Source of the DNA: Dehalococcoidia bacterium
GTDB taxonomy: Bacteria; Chloroflexota; Dehalococcoidia; SZUA-161
Reading direction: 5' to 3'
Assembly (NCBI GenBank): GCA_011174795.1
Contig: DUEY01000017.1
Location: 1 to 49,068 of the forward strand
DNA: 49,068 nt
A program made the position numbers and the translations under genes. How positions within the stretch are numbered: the stretch's first letter is position 1; the number at the start of each line of letters is the position of its first letter. The notes under the pieces were generated by a model. It saw only the letters and a list, made by a program, of their open reading frames with translations. It searched no databases and was not told where the DNA came from. Of this stretch, positions 40,536-49,068 are shown piece by piece.

Positions 40536-42041
40536 TTACGTCACCTGTTCAGGGGCTTTCGCTATAATATCCAGGTTTTCTTCCGCCAGTTCTCCCTGTC
40601 CGTCGGACAGGGCTAACCTATGGATGCTGTTCATGGAGCAGAAGGGGATCAGTCGGGGCTTGGAATCCTTGCCGATAACGCCGAAGTGAAGTGCGCAATT
40701 CTGGACCCTGTCAAGGTCGAAGTTGTAGGGGTCCATAAAATGCATGATACCTATGGTGAGCCACTGCCTCGGGACCCGCTCTGTAAGCACAGCCCTGATG
40801 GATTTCCTTCCCCTGGTCATGAATAGAATGGGCAGGAGCTTGAGCCACAGCCTGGGGCTGACATACCTTATCAGGCCAACAGCTAGTGCCCACATTATCG
40901 CAGGCCTCGACTTATTGAGTTCGAATACCCTCCTCATTTTAGCGTAGAATCTCTCGTTATCTATGTAGCGGGATACAGGGTCAAGCTTTCCCTTAGACCG
41001 CTCGACGATAGCTATCAGCCCGCAGTGGGGATGAACGCAGAAATCATGGTTTTGCCCGCCCTTAGTCAGCATTCTGGCCAGCGTCTGGTTCATCGGTAAT
41101 GTGAAAAAATCGCTCCTCTTGATTTCACCACCGGTTTGCTCCTCGGCCAGTCTCGCGACATCCGAGTTAGTTATCCGCATTTCCTTCAACCTCGTGCAGT
41201 CTATCCTCCCCGAGAAGCTGACCGGTTGGAAGACAACGAACTTGACCACATCCGGATTGTCCGCAGCATACCTTATGATATCGCCGACCTGATGATCATT
41301 GATACCCTTCGCCAGAGTGGGTATGAAAGCAATCTTGTCATAGCCTATCTTTCTCGCGTTTTCAATGACCTTCTGCTTCATCGGCCACAGGTTGCGACCT
41401 CTCGTTTGCAAATAGGGCTCGGAGGTAACGCCGTCGAACTGAAGGTAGAGCCATACATTGACATCGCGTATCTTCTTAAAGTAATCGATATCCTCCGCAA
41501 GCCTGAGCCCGTTGGTCATGATAAGGATATAGTCGAAACCGAGTTCTCTCTCAATTTGTATTATCTGGGGCAGGTCATCCCTGAGTGTAGGTTCGCCGCC
41601 GCTGTTGCCTACCCCCCTGACCCTGAGGGGATAGTTGTTTTTCTGCGTGTACTGCAGAATCGCTCGTATCTGTTCGATACTCAAGTCTGTAGATGTATCG
41701 CTCTCCCCAGCGCGGGCGAAACACATCGGGCAACGCAGGTTGCATCTACTGGTTATCTCCATAATCATGAGGGTTGTATGTGTCTGGTGATTGCGACACA
41801 GGCCACAGTCGAGGGGGCAGCCAAGCTTGGATTCCCTGGGCTGATGTAATCCGGTGCCGTGGTCTCTGAACCTCTCGGCCCTTACATACTCAGCGTAATC
41901 ACTCCAGTAGACATCCTCAAAGCTCCCGTGCTCGGGGCAGCTTTTCCTCATTACAACCTGACCATCGATTTCCCATAGCTCGGCATCTAATACTCTCAGA
42001 TCCTCGGGGCAAATTGACTTCGTGTTCTTAATAAATTGCAT
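40536..42041 (-). CDS. radical SAM protein resembling tetraether lipid synthase (Tes / MJ0619 family)
   Basis: A 501-aa protein. The radical SAM triad is CNLRCPMC (Cys100, Cys104, Cys107). Around it are further Cys sets that match the archaeal Tes/MJ0619 family: KSICPEDL and SCPEHGSFEDVYWSDY at residues about 8-48, CPLDCGLCRNHQTHTTL at 75-91, and late Cys in FCVHPHCG and IPFCSMN. Tes couples two archaeol chains by C-C bond formation between biphytanyl ends; bacterial homologues may make membrane-spanning lipids. A hydrophobic segment lies near WALAVGLIRYVSPRLWLKLLPILFM. The gene sits in a recombination operon between recR (15 nt upstream) and recO (14 nt downstream). The exact substrate is not known; related radical SAM enzymes outside Tes are possible. 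Confidence 0.7.
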   Translation of the reverse strand: MQFIKNTKSICPEDLRVLDAELWEIDGQVVMRKSCPEHGSFEDVYWSDYAEYVRAERFRDHGTGLHQPRESKLGCPLDCGLCRNHQTHTTLMIMEITSRCNLRCPMCFARAGESDTSTDLSIEQIRAILQYTQKNNYPLRVRGVGNSGGEPTLRDDLPQIIQIERELGFDYILIMTNGLRLAEDIDYFKKIRDVNVWLYLQFDGVTSEPYLQTRGRNLWPMKQKVIENARKIGYDKIAFIPTLAKGINDHQVGDIIRYAADNPDVVKFVVFQPVSFSGRIDCTRLKEMRITNSDVARLAEEQTGGEIKRSDFFTLPMNQTLARMLTKGGQNHDFCVHPHCGLIAIVERSKGKLDPVSRYIDNERFYAKMRRVFELNKSRPAIMWALAVGLIRYVSPRLWLKLLPILFMTRGRKSIRAVLTERVPRQWLTIGIMHFMDPYNFDLDRVQNCALHFGVIGKDSKPRLIPFCSMNSIHRLALSDGQGELAEENLDIIAKAPEQVT

Positions 42042-42056
42042 CCGATATTACCCTTC

Positions 42057-42668
42057 TCACATCTCCCGGCGGCTCTCCAGAGCATGGGTAAGAGTGACTT
42101 CATCGGCATATTCCAGGTCACCGCCCACAGGCAGTCCGCGGGCAAGCCTTGTGACCTGAACACCCAAGGGCGTTAGCAGTTTCTGGATGTACATGGCCGT
42201 CGCCTCTCCCTCGAGATTGGGGTTGGTGGCCAAAATAACCTCTTTCACCGCGCCTGTGTTCATACGCCCGAGAAGTTCCTTTATCTTCAGGTCGTCCGGG
42301 CCGATGCCATCCATGGGAGAGAGCACTCCGTGGAGCACGTGGTACAGCCCTTTGTATATCCCGGTACGTTCCAGTGCCAGGATGTCCAGAGGCTCTTTAA
42401 CAACACAGATAATGCTGTGGTCTCGTTCATCGCTGGAACAAATGGCGCAGGGGTCGGCATCCGTGATGTTCTGGCATGAGGAGCAGAGGACGGTTTTATC
42501 TTTGACAGCGATGATTGCCTCGGCCAGGGCTTTCGCTTCCGCTTCGGGCATTCGCAGCAGGTAGTAAGCGAGACGTGCCGCACTCTTCGGCCCGATGCCA
42601 GGCAGTTTGCCGAACTCCTCGATTAGGCGGGATACCGGTTCGACAGCGGGTATACGCTCTATTCTCAA
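42057..42668 (-). CDS. recR: recombination protein RecR
   Basis: A 203-aa ring-forming mediator protein. The helix-hairpin-helix [22 protein letters not shown], zinc finger [16 protein letters not shown], and Toprim domain ([42 protein letters not shown]) are intact and in order. The start is a TTG with AAAGG upstream (GAGAAAGGTTTCCAGATTTG). It lies 68 nt behind ybaB. The dnaX-ybaB-recR order is conserved widely in bacteria. Confidence 0.95.
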   Translation of the reverse strand: MRIERIPAVEPVSRLIEEFGKLPGIGPKSAARLAYYLLRMPEAEAKALAEAIIAVKDKTVLCSSCQNITDADPCAICSSDERDHSIICVVKEPLDILALERTGIYKGLYHVLHGVLSPMDGIGPDDLKIKELLGRMNTGAVKEVILATNPNLEGEATAMYIQKLLTPLGVQVTRLARGLPVGGDLEYADEVTLTHALESRREM

Positions 42669-42736
42669 ATCTGGAAACCTTTCTCAAAGCCTCTAACGTA
42701 ACGAGAACACAGTGTTTTTCGTGGTTTTGAAAAACC

Positions 42737-43045
42737 TTACAATAAGCCCGGTAGATTAAGACCCCCAGTAATGGCTCCGAGCTGGTCGGCGGCAAGCTTC
42801 TGCGCTTTCTCCATACCTTCATTGATTGCAGCTATAACCAGATCCTCGAGCATTCCCACGTCATCAGGATCAACTGCCTCTGGCGAGATCTTTATGGAGC
42901 AAAGCTTCTGATGGCCGTTGACAACGACGGTAACCGCGCCTCCACCGGAGCTAGCCTCAACCGTGGTCTTTTCCAGTTCCTCCTGTATCTTTGCCATTTT
43001 CGCCTGCATTTGCTGCGCCTGGCGTATAAGCTTCCTGTTCAGCAT
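42737..43045 (-). CDS. YbaB/EbfC family nucleoid-associated protein
   Basis: A 102-aa DNA-binding protein. The start RQAQQMQAKMAKIQEELEKTTVEASSGGGAVTVVVNGHQKLCSIKISPEAV is the family signature, and the C-terminus ends in GLNLPGLL, also typical. It follows dnaX after 5 nt and precedes recR, the usual arrangement. YbaB proteins bind DNA as dimers and shape gene expression. Confidence 0.95.
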   Translation of the reverse strand: MLNRKLIRQAQQMQAKMAKIQEELEKTTVEASSGGGAVTVVVNGHQKLCSIKISPEAVDPDDVGMLEDLVIAAINEGMEKAQKLAADQLGAITGGLNLPGLL

Positions 43046-43050
43046 CTTCC

Positions 43051-44760
43051 CTACTCCTCTTCGATAACTCTGGCACCCATCTTCTCGGCTGCCTCCACCA
43101 CCGGATTCTTTCCAGACTGCTTCGGTTTATTGTCCTTTTGCTTCGGAATGAGAATACAACGCACGTGGTACGGCACCCCGAATACCTCCTGCAGCTGCTT
43201 CTCCACAAGGTGGCGGTATTTTGGGTTCTCAACTTTGCTTTTGTGGAAATCAGCGTAGAAACCAAGGACAATAGTATCGCCCTCGAGTTCTACAGCCTCG
43301 CAGGATCTCCTGAGGAGGGCATCCAGGTTTCCGCTTGAGCCTACCCCCCGGCAGGAATTGATGAACTCATTCCAGCGCTGGCGTATCTGCTCAATGCTGT
43401 GGGTGGTTTCTCTCATGCCGACATCAGCGGCCTCTATCGCAGGCACCTCATCCTGCGCAGTAACCTCACCCTCAGCATCCCCTGCCACAGGAGCCTCTTC
43501 CCCTTCTTTCTGCACAGGCACTTCATCCTCAACCACAGAGGGCACATCCGCCTGTTCCGTTGCGGATACCTCAACCTCAGCTGTTTTTCGCGCTGAAGCT
43601 GTCGTTTCCACTGCTGCCTGTTTTATGCCAACTGTCGGCGTGACACCAGCCCCACCCTTTGGGACAACCCTTTCCGATTTCTCTCCAGCGGACAGTACGC
43701 AATCAACCAGCGCAAGCTCAAGGGAAATCGTCGACTGCGGGTCGGTGCGGAAGTCAATCTGAGCGAAGAGTTTAACCATCTTCGATAGGTCGATCATAGG
43801 CGCATCAGCTACAAGTCTTTTCATCTCAGACACCACTTCGCGGGGAAAATCAGCGGTATCGGCCGCGCCGGCCTTAACGATGAGCAGCCCCCGCAGATAC
43901 TCCACCAATCCCTGATTGAACTGGCGGAGATCGATACCATCGGCTGCGACGCTGTTTATCGTTTCCAGTCCGGCGGCGACGTCTTTATTCAGGATATGCT
44001 CCGCTAACTGGCTGATACGCTGGTCGCTGCTCAGTCCCAGCTTCTCATTAACCTGGTCCGGGCCGAAATCAGGCCCATAGTTGAGCATAAGCTGCTCCAG
44101 CAGATTCTCCGCGTCCCGGAGGCTGCCGGTAGTTGCCTTAGCTATAAGCGCCAGGGCCTGCGTCTCTGTATGAATGCCCTCCTGTTCACAGATCTCCTGG
44201 AGCTTGTTCACCACGTCTTTCTGAGTGAGACGGCGAAAGTCAAACCTTTGACATCTGGACATGATAGTCAGTGGCACCTTGTGCGCCTCGGTGGTCGCCA
44301 GTACAAAAATAGCGTGGGGCGGAGGCTCCTCCAGCGTCTTGAGCAGAGCGTTGAACGCAGCCTCAGTGAGCATGTGCACTTCATCTATAATGTAGACCTT
44401 GTATCTGGCTGCATTGGGAGCGAAATTTATCTTCTCGCGGAGGTCTCGTATCTCGTCGATACCCCGGTTCGAGGCACCATCTATCTCAATCAGGTCCAGC
44501 GCTCGCCCCTCATTCATTGCCTGGCATATATTGCATGCATTGCACGGCTTCTCTTCAGCTTCGCTGAGGCAATTTATCGCCTTAGCCAAGATCCTGCCCG
44601 TGCTGGTCTTACCCGTGCCCCGGGGCCCACAGAAGAGATAGGCATGTGCTATCCGACCTGTTTTAATAGCGTTGGCCAGAGTGCGTGTGACCTGCTCCTG
44701 CCCCACTACCTCGGCCAGCGTTTGTGGCCGCCACTTTCGATAGAAGACCTGTGAGGACAT
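43051..44760 (-). CDS. dnaX: DNA polymerase III subunit gamma/tau
   Basis: A 569-aa clamp-loader ATPase. Walker A is GPRGTGKTSTGR (residues about 45-56), the zinc module CLSEAEEKPCNACNIC follows, then YIIDEVHML (Walker B) and the SRC motif in IMSRCQRFDFRR. After about residue 370 there is a Val/Glu/Ala-rich acidic linker (VSATEQADVPSVVEDEVPVQKEGEEAPVAGDAEGEVTAQDEV), and a C-terminal tau-like part. I saw no obvious A-rich slippery site that would produce a short gamma form. A good promoter lies 54 nt upstream. It leads the operon. Confidence 0.95.
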   Translation of the reverse strand: MSSQVFYRKWRPQTLAEVVGQEQVTRTLANAIKTGRIAHAYLFCGPRGTGKTSTGRILAKAINCLSEAEEKPCNACNICQAMNEGRALDLIEIDGASNRGIDEIRDLREKINFAPNAARYKVYIIDEVHMLTEAAFNALLKTLEEPPPHAIFVLATTEAHKVPLTIMSRCQRFDFRRLTQKDVVNKLQEICEQEGIHTETQALALIAKATTGSLRDAENLLEQLMLNYGPDFGPDQVNEKLGLSSDQRISQLAEHILNKDVAAGLETINSVAADGIDLRQFNQGLVEYLRGLLIVKAGAADTADFPREVVSEMKRLVADAPMIDLSKMVKLFAQIDFRTDPQSTISLELALVDCVLSAGEKSERVVPKGGAGVTPTVGIKQAAVETTASARKTAEVEVSATEQADVPSVVEDEVPVQKEGEEAPVAGDAEGEVTAQDEVPAIEAADVGMRETTHSIEQIRQRWNEFINSCRGVGSSGNLDALLRRSCEAVELEGDTIVLGFYADFHKSKVENPKYRHLVEKQLQEVFGVPYHVRCILIPKQKDNKPKQSGKNPVVEAAEKMGARVIEEE

Positions 44761-44813
44761 CTACATCCCAATATAGTATGGAAGTGAATTATACGGTGAT
44801 GGTTTCGCTTGCT

Positions 44814-44842
44814 ATTATATCTTAAGGCGTCTGCTTGTTCAA
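44814..44842 (-). promoter_or_regulatory. sigma70-type promoter of the dnaX-recR-recO operon
   Basis: On the minus strand TTGAAC (plus 44837-44842), 17-nt spacer, perfect TATAAT (plus 44814-44819). The transcript would begin near 44807, about 47 nt before the dnaX start. Confidence 0.7.
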
Positions 44843-44875
44843 TGAAAAATGGGGAAACGCACTTACTTTAGATGT

Positions 44876-45352
44876 TTACTCTTTTTCGATTGCGTCTAAG
44901 ACTCTGGACTCCATAGCCTTCATGCTCTGTTCACCCTCGGGTTCTTCGTGGTCATATCCCATGAGATGCAACACACCGTGAGCAACCAGGAGCGCAAGCT
45001 CGCGATTCAGGGAGTGACGCTGTTCCCCCGCCTGTTTCTCAGCCTGCCTATAGGAGATAATGACCTCGCCGAGTTGTGCCGGTTCATCAGGAGGTACAAT
45101 AAAATGCCCGTACTCATCACCGACCTGCCCAGAAAGGGCGAAGGCAAGCACATCGGTGGTGCTGTCAACTCCTCGATAGGTTCGGTTAAGATTGCGGACA
45201 GTCTCGTCACCCGCGATAACCAGGCTGATGGCAACGGGTGACCTCACGCCGGCAATAACGAGGGTAGTCTCTACAACGTGCTTCAGCCACTGCTCGTCGA
45301 CAAGGCCGATGAAAGGATCTTCTATATGGATGCTCAGCCGGTAGTCTGGCAT
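44876..45352 (-). CDS. ybeY: endoribonuclease YbeY
   Basis: A 158-aa zinc-dependent ribonuclease that matures and checks 16S rRNA 3' ends. The metal site HGVLHLMGYDH (HxxxHxxxxxH) is intact, preceded by LVIAGDETVRNLNRTYRGVDSTTDVLAFAL and GEVIISY. I use ATG 45352 (MPDYRLSIHI), which matches family length. The track start is a TTG 48 nt upstream without a ribosome binding site, and that stretch could instead hold a promoter (TTGACC, 17 nt, CTATCA). It lies between the nuo genes and the dnaX operon. Confidence 0.92.
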   Translation of the reverse strand: MPDYRLSIHIEDPFIGLVDEQWLKHVVETTLVIAGVRSPVAISLVIAGDETVRNLNRTYRGVDSTTDVLAFALSGQVGDEYGHFIVPPDEPAQLGEVIISYRQAEKQAGEQRHSLNRELALLVAHGVLHLMGYDHEEPEGEQSMKAMESRVLDAIEKE

Positions 45353-45440
45353 ATCATCATCCCGGGGAAAATGATAGCGCTTGTGGAATGATGGGGTCAA
45401 GCCTGTGTTTACCGAGAAACGAGAGGAAAGCCAGGGTTTA

Positions 45441-46877
45441 TTATGGAGCTATGGCGGCCGCAGTCTCAGCCAGTTTAAGCACCAGCCACGGGTAAACGCC
45501 GAGCACCAGGACGCCCAGTGAGGTGATGGCAAGGGTGATACGCAGCGGTATAGAGGAAGGAACAGCCTCCTCGGATGCAGGCTCGCCGAGGTACATCACC
45601 TTGACTACTCTCAGATAGTAATAAGCAGAGATTACGGAGTTGAGCACAGCGATGATTACCAGCCACAGGAGATCCTGTTGAATTGCGGCATTGAAGATAT
45701 AGAACTTGGCCATGAATCCCACTGTGGGTGGGATTCCTATGAGCGAGATGAGGCAAAAGGCGAGTATCAAAGCGAGCACGGGCGACCTCCGAACCATGCC
45801 GGAGTAGTCGCTGATTTGGTCACTGCCAATCTTACTGGAAACAACGATAATGGCAATAAATGCGCCTAGATTGGCCAGGGCGTAGCCAGCGAGGAAAAAG
45901 AGCACTCCGCTCTTGCCCAGGGTGCTGATAGCGGCGAGACCTACCATGATATAGCCGGCATGGGCGATGCTCGAGTATCCCAGCATTCGCTTGATATTGG
46001 TCTGGGCAATAGCGACCACGTTGCCGAGGGTCATAGATATGGCACCGAGCACAGCGAATATCATCGCCCAGTCTCCGCTAATCAGCGGGTCTCCGAAGGC
46101 AGCGTGGAAAACCCTGAGAATGACGGCAAAGCCAGCGGCTTTGCTTGCCACGGAGAGATAGGCTGTTATCGGCGTGGGTGCGCCTTCATAGACGTCGGGA
46201 ACCCACATCTGGAATGGCACGGAGGCGATCTTAAATCCGAATCCAGCAACCATTAACACGATACCGAGGAGCAGCGCCGGCGTATCCCAGAGTTGCCCGC
46301 CCGCGACCAGTTCGGAAACCCTCGTTAAAATCTCATCGAGATGTGTGGTTCCCGTCATCCCGAAGATAAAAGCCATGCCGAGCAGTAAAACAGCTGAGCT
46401 TATCGCACCCAGAATCATATACTTGAGCCCAGCTTCACTTGACTTGGAGTCCTTAAGAAAAGCTACCAGCGCATACAGGGAGATACTTGCGAGTTCCAGC
46501 GATATGTATATCGATATGAGCTCCCCGGTGGTCGCCATAAGCGCCAAGCCGCCGGCGGACAGAAGCACCAGGGCGTAGTATTCGCCCTGAAAACGCGCGA
46601 ACTTGCTTATATAGTCAACAGAGGAGAGGATAACCAGCGCGGCGATTCCGTATATGAGGAATTTAAAGAACAGGCTGAAATCATCCACCACCAGCATTCC
46701 GCTGAACGACGTCTCCGTCTCGCCCCACAAGGCAATAGTAAAGGCAATGGGGATTATCAAGCCCGCCACGCTAATCGCTGCCAGTAACTTCTTCTGCTCT
46801 ATCACGAGATCGAGCAGAATCACCAGCAGGGCGATACCGCAGATGCTCAGTTCAGGCGATAACAGCCAAAAGTCCAA
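45441..46877 (-). CDS. nuoN: NADH-quinone oxidoreductase subunit N
   Basis: A 478-aa antiporter-like membrane subunit of complex I with about 14 spans. Landmarks are LISIYISLELASISLYALVAFLKDSKSSEAGLKYMILGAISSAVLLLGMAFIFG, with the conserved Glu and Lys of the proton channel, and FKIASVPFQMWVPDVYEGAPTPITAYLSVASKAAGFAV. This is the canonical NuoN pattern. It is the last nuo gene seen, after NuoM and a NUDIX gene on the same strand. Electron-input subunits are outside the window, so the electron donor cannot be judged. Confidence 0.94.
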   Translation of the reverse strand: MDFWLLSPELSICGIALLVILLDLVIEQKKLLAAISVAGLIIPIAFTIALWGETETSFSGMLVVDDFSLFFKFLIYGIAALVILSSVDYISKFARFQGEYYALVLLSAGGLALMATTGELISIYISLELASISLYALVAFLKDSKSSEAGLKYMILGAISSAVLLLGMAFIFGMTGTTHLDEILTRVSELVAGGQLWDTPALLLGIVLMVAGFGFKIASVPFQMWVPDVYEGAPTPITAYLSVASKAAGFAVILRVFHAAFGDPLISGDWAMIFAVLGAISMTLGNVVAIAQTNIKRMLGYSSIAHAGYIMVGLAAISTLGKSGVLFFLAGYALANLGAFIAIIVVSSKIGSDQISDYSGMVRRSPVLALILAFCLISLIGIPPTVGFMAKFYIFNAAIQQDLLWLVIIAVLNSVISAYYYLRVVKVMYLGEPASEEAVPSSIPLRITLAITSLGVLVLGVYPWLVLKLAETAAAIAP

Positions 46878-46879
46878 TT

Positions 46880-47302
46880 TTATTCTCCCACCTGCACTAT
46901 TTCAGCTATTCGAAACAGCTTCCGGGTATCCTCATGCAGTTCCTCCCAGATATCGAGGATGTCCTTGCGTGAAGCCCAGCGTGCTTCCCCGACATCGCTG
47001 TTCGGTCTGAGTTCTCCTTCAGCTTTCTCAGCCAGATAGTTAATATAGATAACATGCAACTCTGTTCCGCCTTCGGACTCCACGATTCTGTCGAAGGTGG
47101 TCAGAGGAGCAGTCAGATTTATCTCCAGGTTGGTCTCCTCCTTCACTTCCCGCTTAATCCCTTCTTCTATTCTCTCTCCCAGCATTAGCTTACCACCGGG
47201 GCATATCCATTTGCCCTGCCAGAATCCCCCTCTCTCCGGGCGGTGCTTCACCAGTAACACCCTCTCATTTTCATCCTTTATCACCGCGCCTACCGCTACC
47301 AT
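46880..47302 (-). CDS. NUDIX hydrolase
   Basis: A 140-aa pyrophosphohydrolase, probably cleaning or regulating nucleotides. The NUDIX box reads GKLMLGERIEEGIKREVKEETNLEI (GX5EX7REUXEEXGU). The sequence GFWQGKWICPGGK before it is typical of MutT/NudF-like members. I place the start at ATG 47302 with GGAAGGG just upstream; the track start would overlap nuoM by 35 nt and add a poor N-terminus. It is inserted between nuoM and nuoN (2 nt from nuoN), so it is co-expressed with complex I. Confidence 0.9.
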   Translation of the reverse strand: MVAVGAVIKDENERVLLVKHRPERGGFWQGKWICPGGKLMLGERIEEGIKREVKEETNLEINLTAPLTTFDRIVESEGGTELHVIYINYLAEKAEGELRPNSDVGEARWASRKDILDIWEELHEDTRKLFRIAEIVQVGE

Positions 47303-47324
47303 TATCCCTTCCGCTGCCACTTTA

Positions 47325-48836
47325 CTAACCCCAGCTACTGAATACAGGGCTAATAACATCGAGAAGCAGCCTGGGGTAAACGCCGAAGAGCATGATTAAT
47401 ATCACGAAGGCGAAGATGTACGCCTTCTCCATATTGTCGGCATCCCCCACGCCGTCATACTTCTCCTTAGGCTCTCTATAAAAGACTCTTTCCAGCATCC
47501 ATAGAATATACCCTGCCCCCACCACGATACCCAGCACTGCCAGAACCACCATTGCCTGGACCCAGTAATAGGCGTCACTGGTGAAACTCCCCAGGAACAC
47601 AGTGAACTCGGCAGCGAAGCCAATAGTAGTAGGCAGCCCCAGCGCTGCCAGCCCTGCGATACTGAACACTACAGCTATAACCGGCATTTGCCTGGCCAGT
47701 CCGCCGAGCACGGGAATCTGGCGCTGGTGCGTCTTATCATAAACCAGCCCCACCATGGCAAACAGCAGCCCCGTTATGAGACCGTGGCTGAACATCTGGA
47801 GCGTGGCCCCCGTGAGGCTGAGCTGGGTAAAAGCGAAGATCCCCAGTAGAACGAAACCCATGTGGCTTACCGAACTGTATGCGATAAGCTTCTTCAGGTC
47901 GGTCTGTCTCATAGTTGCCGCTGCGCCGTAGAGCACGCTCACGACAGCAAAGGCAGCGATTATCGTTGCATAGTCCTCAGCAACTCCTGGAACAAGTCCG
48001 CCATCCCCGAAACCCGCTATGAGACGAACCATACCGTATGCGCCCATCTTGAGCAGCACGCCGGCCAGTATCACGCTGACTGCCGTTGGGGCGTCGGTAT
48101 GAGCATCGGGCAACCAGGTATGCAGCGGAAACACGGGCAGCTTTATGGCGAAAGCTATGAATATCAGGAAGAATATCGATGCCAGAGGTATGACGGGCGT
48201 CAGCCATTCAACACCGCCGCTGGCAATAGCCACCATGCTGAAGGTGTGAGGCTCTGGAGTGGAGAAATAGAGGCAGAGTATCCCTGCCAGCATGAAGGCG
48301 CTGCCGAAGAGGGTATATATAACGAACTTAGTCGCTGAATATTCTTTTCTTCCCAGAGGCGGTGGGGTTCCCCAGATAGAAATCAACATATACATGGGGA
48401 TAAGCTCTACTTCCCAGAAGAGGAAGAAGAGCAGGAGGTCCAGAGAGCAGAAAACTCCTAGAATCCCCGTTTCCAGGAGCAGAAGCCAGATGTAGTATTC
48501 TCTCACCCTGATGTTGATTTTCCATGATACGAATACGGAGACAAGCCCCAGGAAAGTGGTCAGTATCACCATAGAGAGCCCCAGCCCGTCGACACCGAGG
48601 TAGTATTGAGCTCCGAGTGACTCAATCCACCGAGCGGGACCTTCCACAAACTGCAGACCGCCATCACGGTCGAAGGCAACAAACAAAGCTACAGAGAGGG
48701 CAAAGGCGATAAAGGTGAACAGGGCTGCTGTTATTCTTACCGCTTTCGCCTCTTTAATAAGCAGAGCAATCACAACTGCCCCCGCCGCCGGCAGGAACAG
48801 TATTACTGTGAGAGGATGGATAGACTCTATGTCCAA
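47325..48836 (-). CDS. nuoM: NADH-quinone oxidoreductase subunit M
   Basis: A 503-aa antiporter-like membrane subunit of complex I. YYLGVDGLGLSMVILTTFLGLVSVFVSW, LLLFFLFWEVELIPMYMLISIWG (with the key Glu of the channel), FAIKLPVFPLHTWLPDAHTDAPTAVSVILAGVLLKMGAYGMVRL and KKLIAYSSVSHMGFVLLG are the NuoM signatures. It lies between nuoL and the NUDIX gene on the minus strand, with 25 nt to the nuoL stop. Confidence 0.95.
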   Translation of the reverse strand: MDIESIHPLTVILFLPAAGAVVIALLIKEAKAVRITAALFTFIAFALSVALFVAFDRDGGLQFVEGPARWIESLGAQYYLGVDGLGLSMVILTTFLGLVSVFVSWKINIRVREYYIWLLLLETGILGVFCSLDLLLFFLFWEVELIPMYMLISIWGTPPPLGRKEYSATKFVIYTLFGSAFMLAGILCLYFSTPEPHTFSMVAIASGGVEWLTPVIPLASIFFLIFIAFAIKLPVFPLHTWLPDAHTDAPTAVSVILAGVLLKMGAYGMVRLIAGFGDGGLVPGVAEDYATIIAAFAVVSVLYGAAATMRQTDLKKLIAYSSVSHMGFVLLGIFAFTQLSLTGATLQMFSHGLITGLLFAMVGLVYDKTHQRQIPVLGGLARQMPVIAVVFSIAGLAALGLPTTIGFAAEFTVFLGSFTSDAYYWVQAMVVLAVLGIVVGAGYILWMLERVFYREPKEKYDGVGDADNMEKAYIFAFVILIMLFGVYPRLLLDVISPVFSSWG

Positions 48837-48861
48837 ACCTTCAATCTCCTAAAGCGATTTC

Positions 48862-49068
48862 TTATTTATAAGCGTACCAAACGAGCATGATAATCAGTAT
48901 GCCGAGCACAATCGCCAGGCCATATGATTGAAGTTGACCTGTCTGCACTCTGCGAACGATACTACCCGATACCACGGTGACCTTAGCCACGCCGTTGACG
49001 GTGCCATCGACTATATAGGTGTCAAACAGCTCTATCAGGCGGAAGAGGCCATTTTGCAGCGCGCGTAC
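48862..49068 (-). CDS. nuoL: NADH-quinone oxidoreductase subunit L, C-terminal fragment (runs off the window)
   Basis: Not in the ORF track because it is partial. Read on the minus strand the last 68 residues are visible, with ELFDTYIVDGTVNGVAKVT followed by a hydrophobic span (GLAIVLGILIIMLVWYAYK) and TAA at 48862-48864. This is the typical end of NuoL: a lateral helix that contacts the other antiporter subunits, then a last span. Gene order nuoL-nuoM-nuoN supports the call. The start and the bulk of the gene lie beyond 49068. Confidence 0.85.
   Translation of the reverse strand, partial: VRALQNGLFRLIELFDTYIVDGTVNGVAKVTVVSGSIVRRVQTGQLQSYGLAIVLGILIIMLVWYAYK

Overview
The window reads as chromosomal DNA of an anaerobic bacterium, most likely a Dehalococcoidia-type Chloroflexota. 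This is inferred from family content and gene style, not from a marker gene. Supporting signs are MetV/MetF-type C1 enzymes next to an uptake-type [NiFe] hydrogenase, a GuaB3-type IMP dehydrogenase-like protein, two membrane pyrophosphatases of different ion classes, a Rad50/Mre11 pair with a RecB-like nuclease, complex I membrane subunits, and a radical SAM protein resembling archaeal tetraether synthases. There is no phage, IS element or CRISPR array. The accessory part is roughly the first 12.5 kb; the rest is compact housekeeping DNA.

Layout. 1-1020 is essentially gene-free. 1021-7788 is a divergent C1/hydrogen locus. On the minus strand lie metV1-metF1. On the plus strand lie hydrogenase small subunit, large subunit, maturation protease, metV2 and metF2. 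The promoters between the two arms carry palindromes resembling operators of the CsoR/RcnR/FrmR/CstR family. The gene order suggests that electrons from H2 are delivered through the iron-sulfur protein MetV to MetF, reducing methylene-tetrahydrofolate.

8071-12477 is a plus-strand locus of unrecognised genes. It holds three tandem small proteins with conserved helical ends and divergent, partly Cys-rich centres, a DUF4352-like lipoprotein, a 64-aa protein, a secreted fibronectin-III-like protein with a helical tail, a membrane protein with an Asn-rich repeat tail, and a 51-aa basic peptide. This is the best candidate in the window for an undescribed (perhaps envelope-associated) system.

12549-26215 holds tRNA-Ser(GCU), miaB, and the minus-strand genes rpsO-pnp-dapB-asd-dapA (RNA turnover plus diaminopimelate/lysine synthesis). 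It also holds glyS, an alcohol dehydrogenase, mre11/sbcD, a PD-(D/E)XK nuclease, a small ORF and rad50/sbcC, tightly overlapped. 26424-33751 holds an MBL-fold hydrolase, two hppA pyrophosphatases, a guaB3-like gene and rsmI. 33949-39746 holds metG, a lone RND transporter and a polyprenyl diphosphate synthase. 39769-44760 is a minus-strand operon dnaX-ybaB-recR-(Tes-like radical SAM)-recO with a clear promoter. 44876-49068 holds ybeY and the end of a nuo operon (nuoL fragment, nuoM, NUDIX, nuoN).

Coordinates of CDSs include the stop codon. Starts were moved from the ORF track where a ribosome binding site, an ATGA overlap or family length argued for it.
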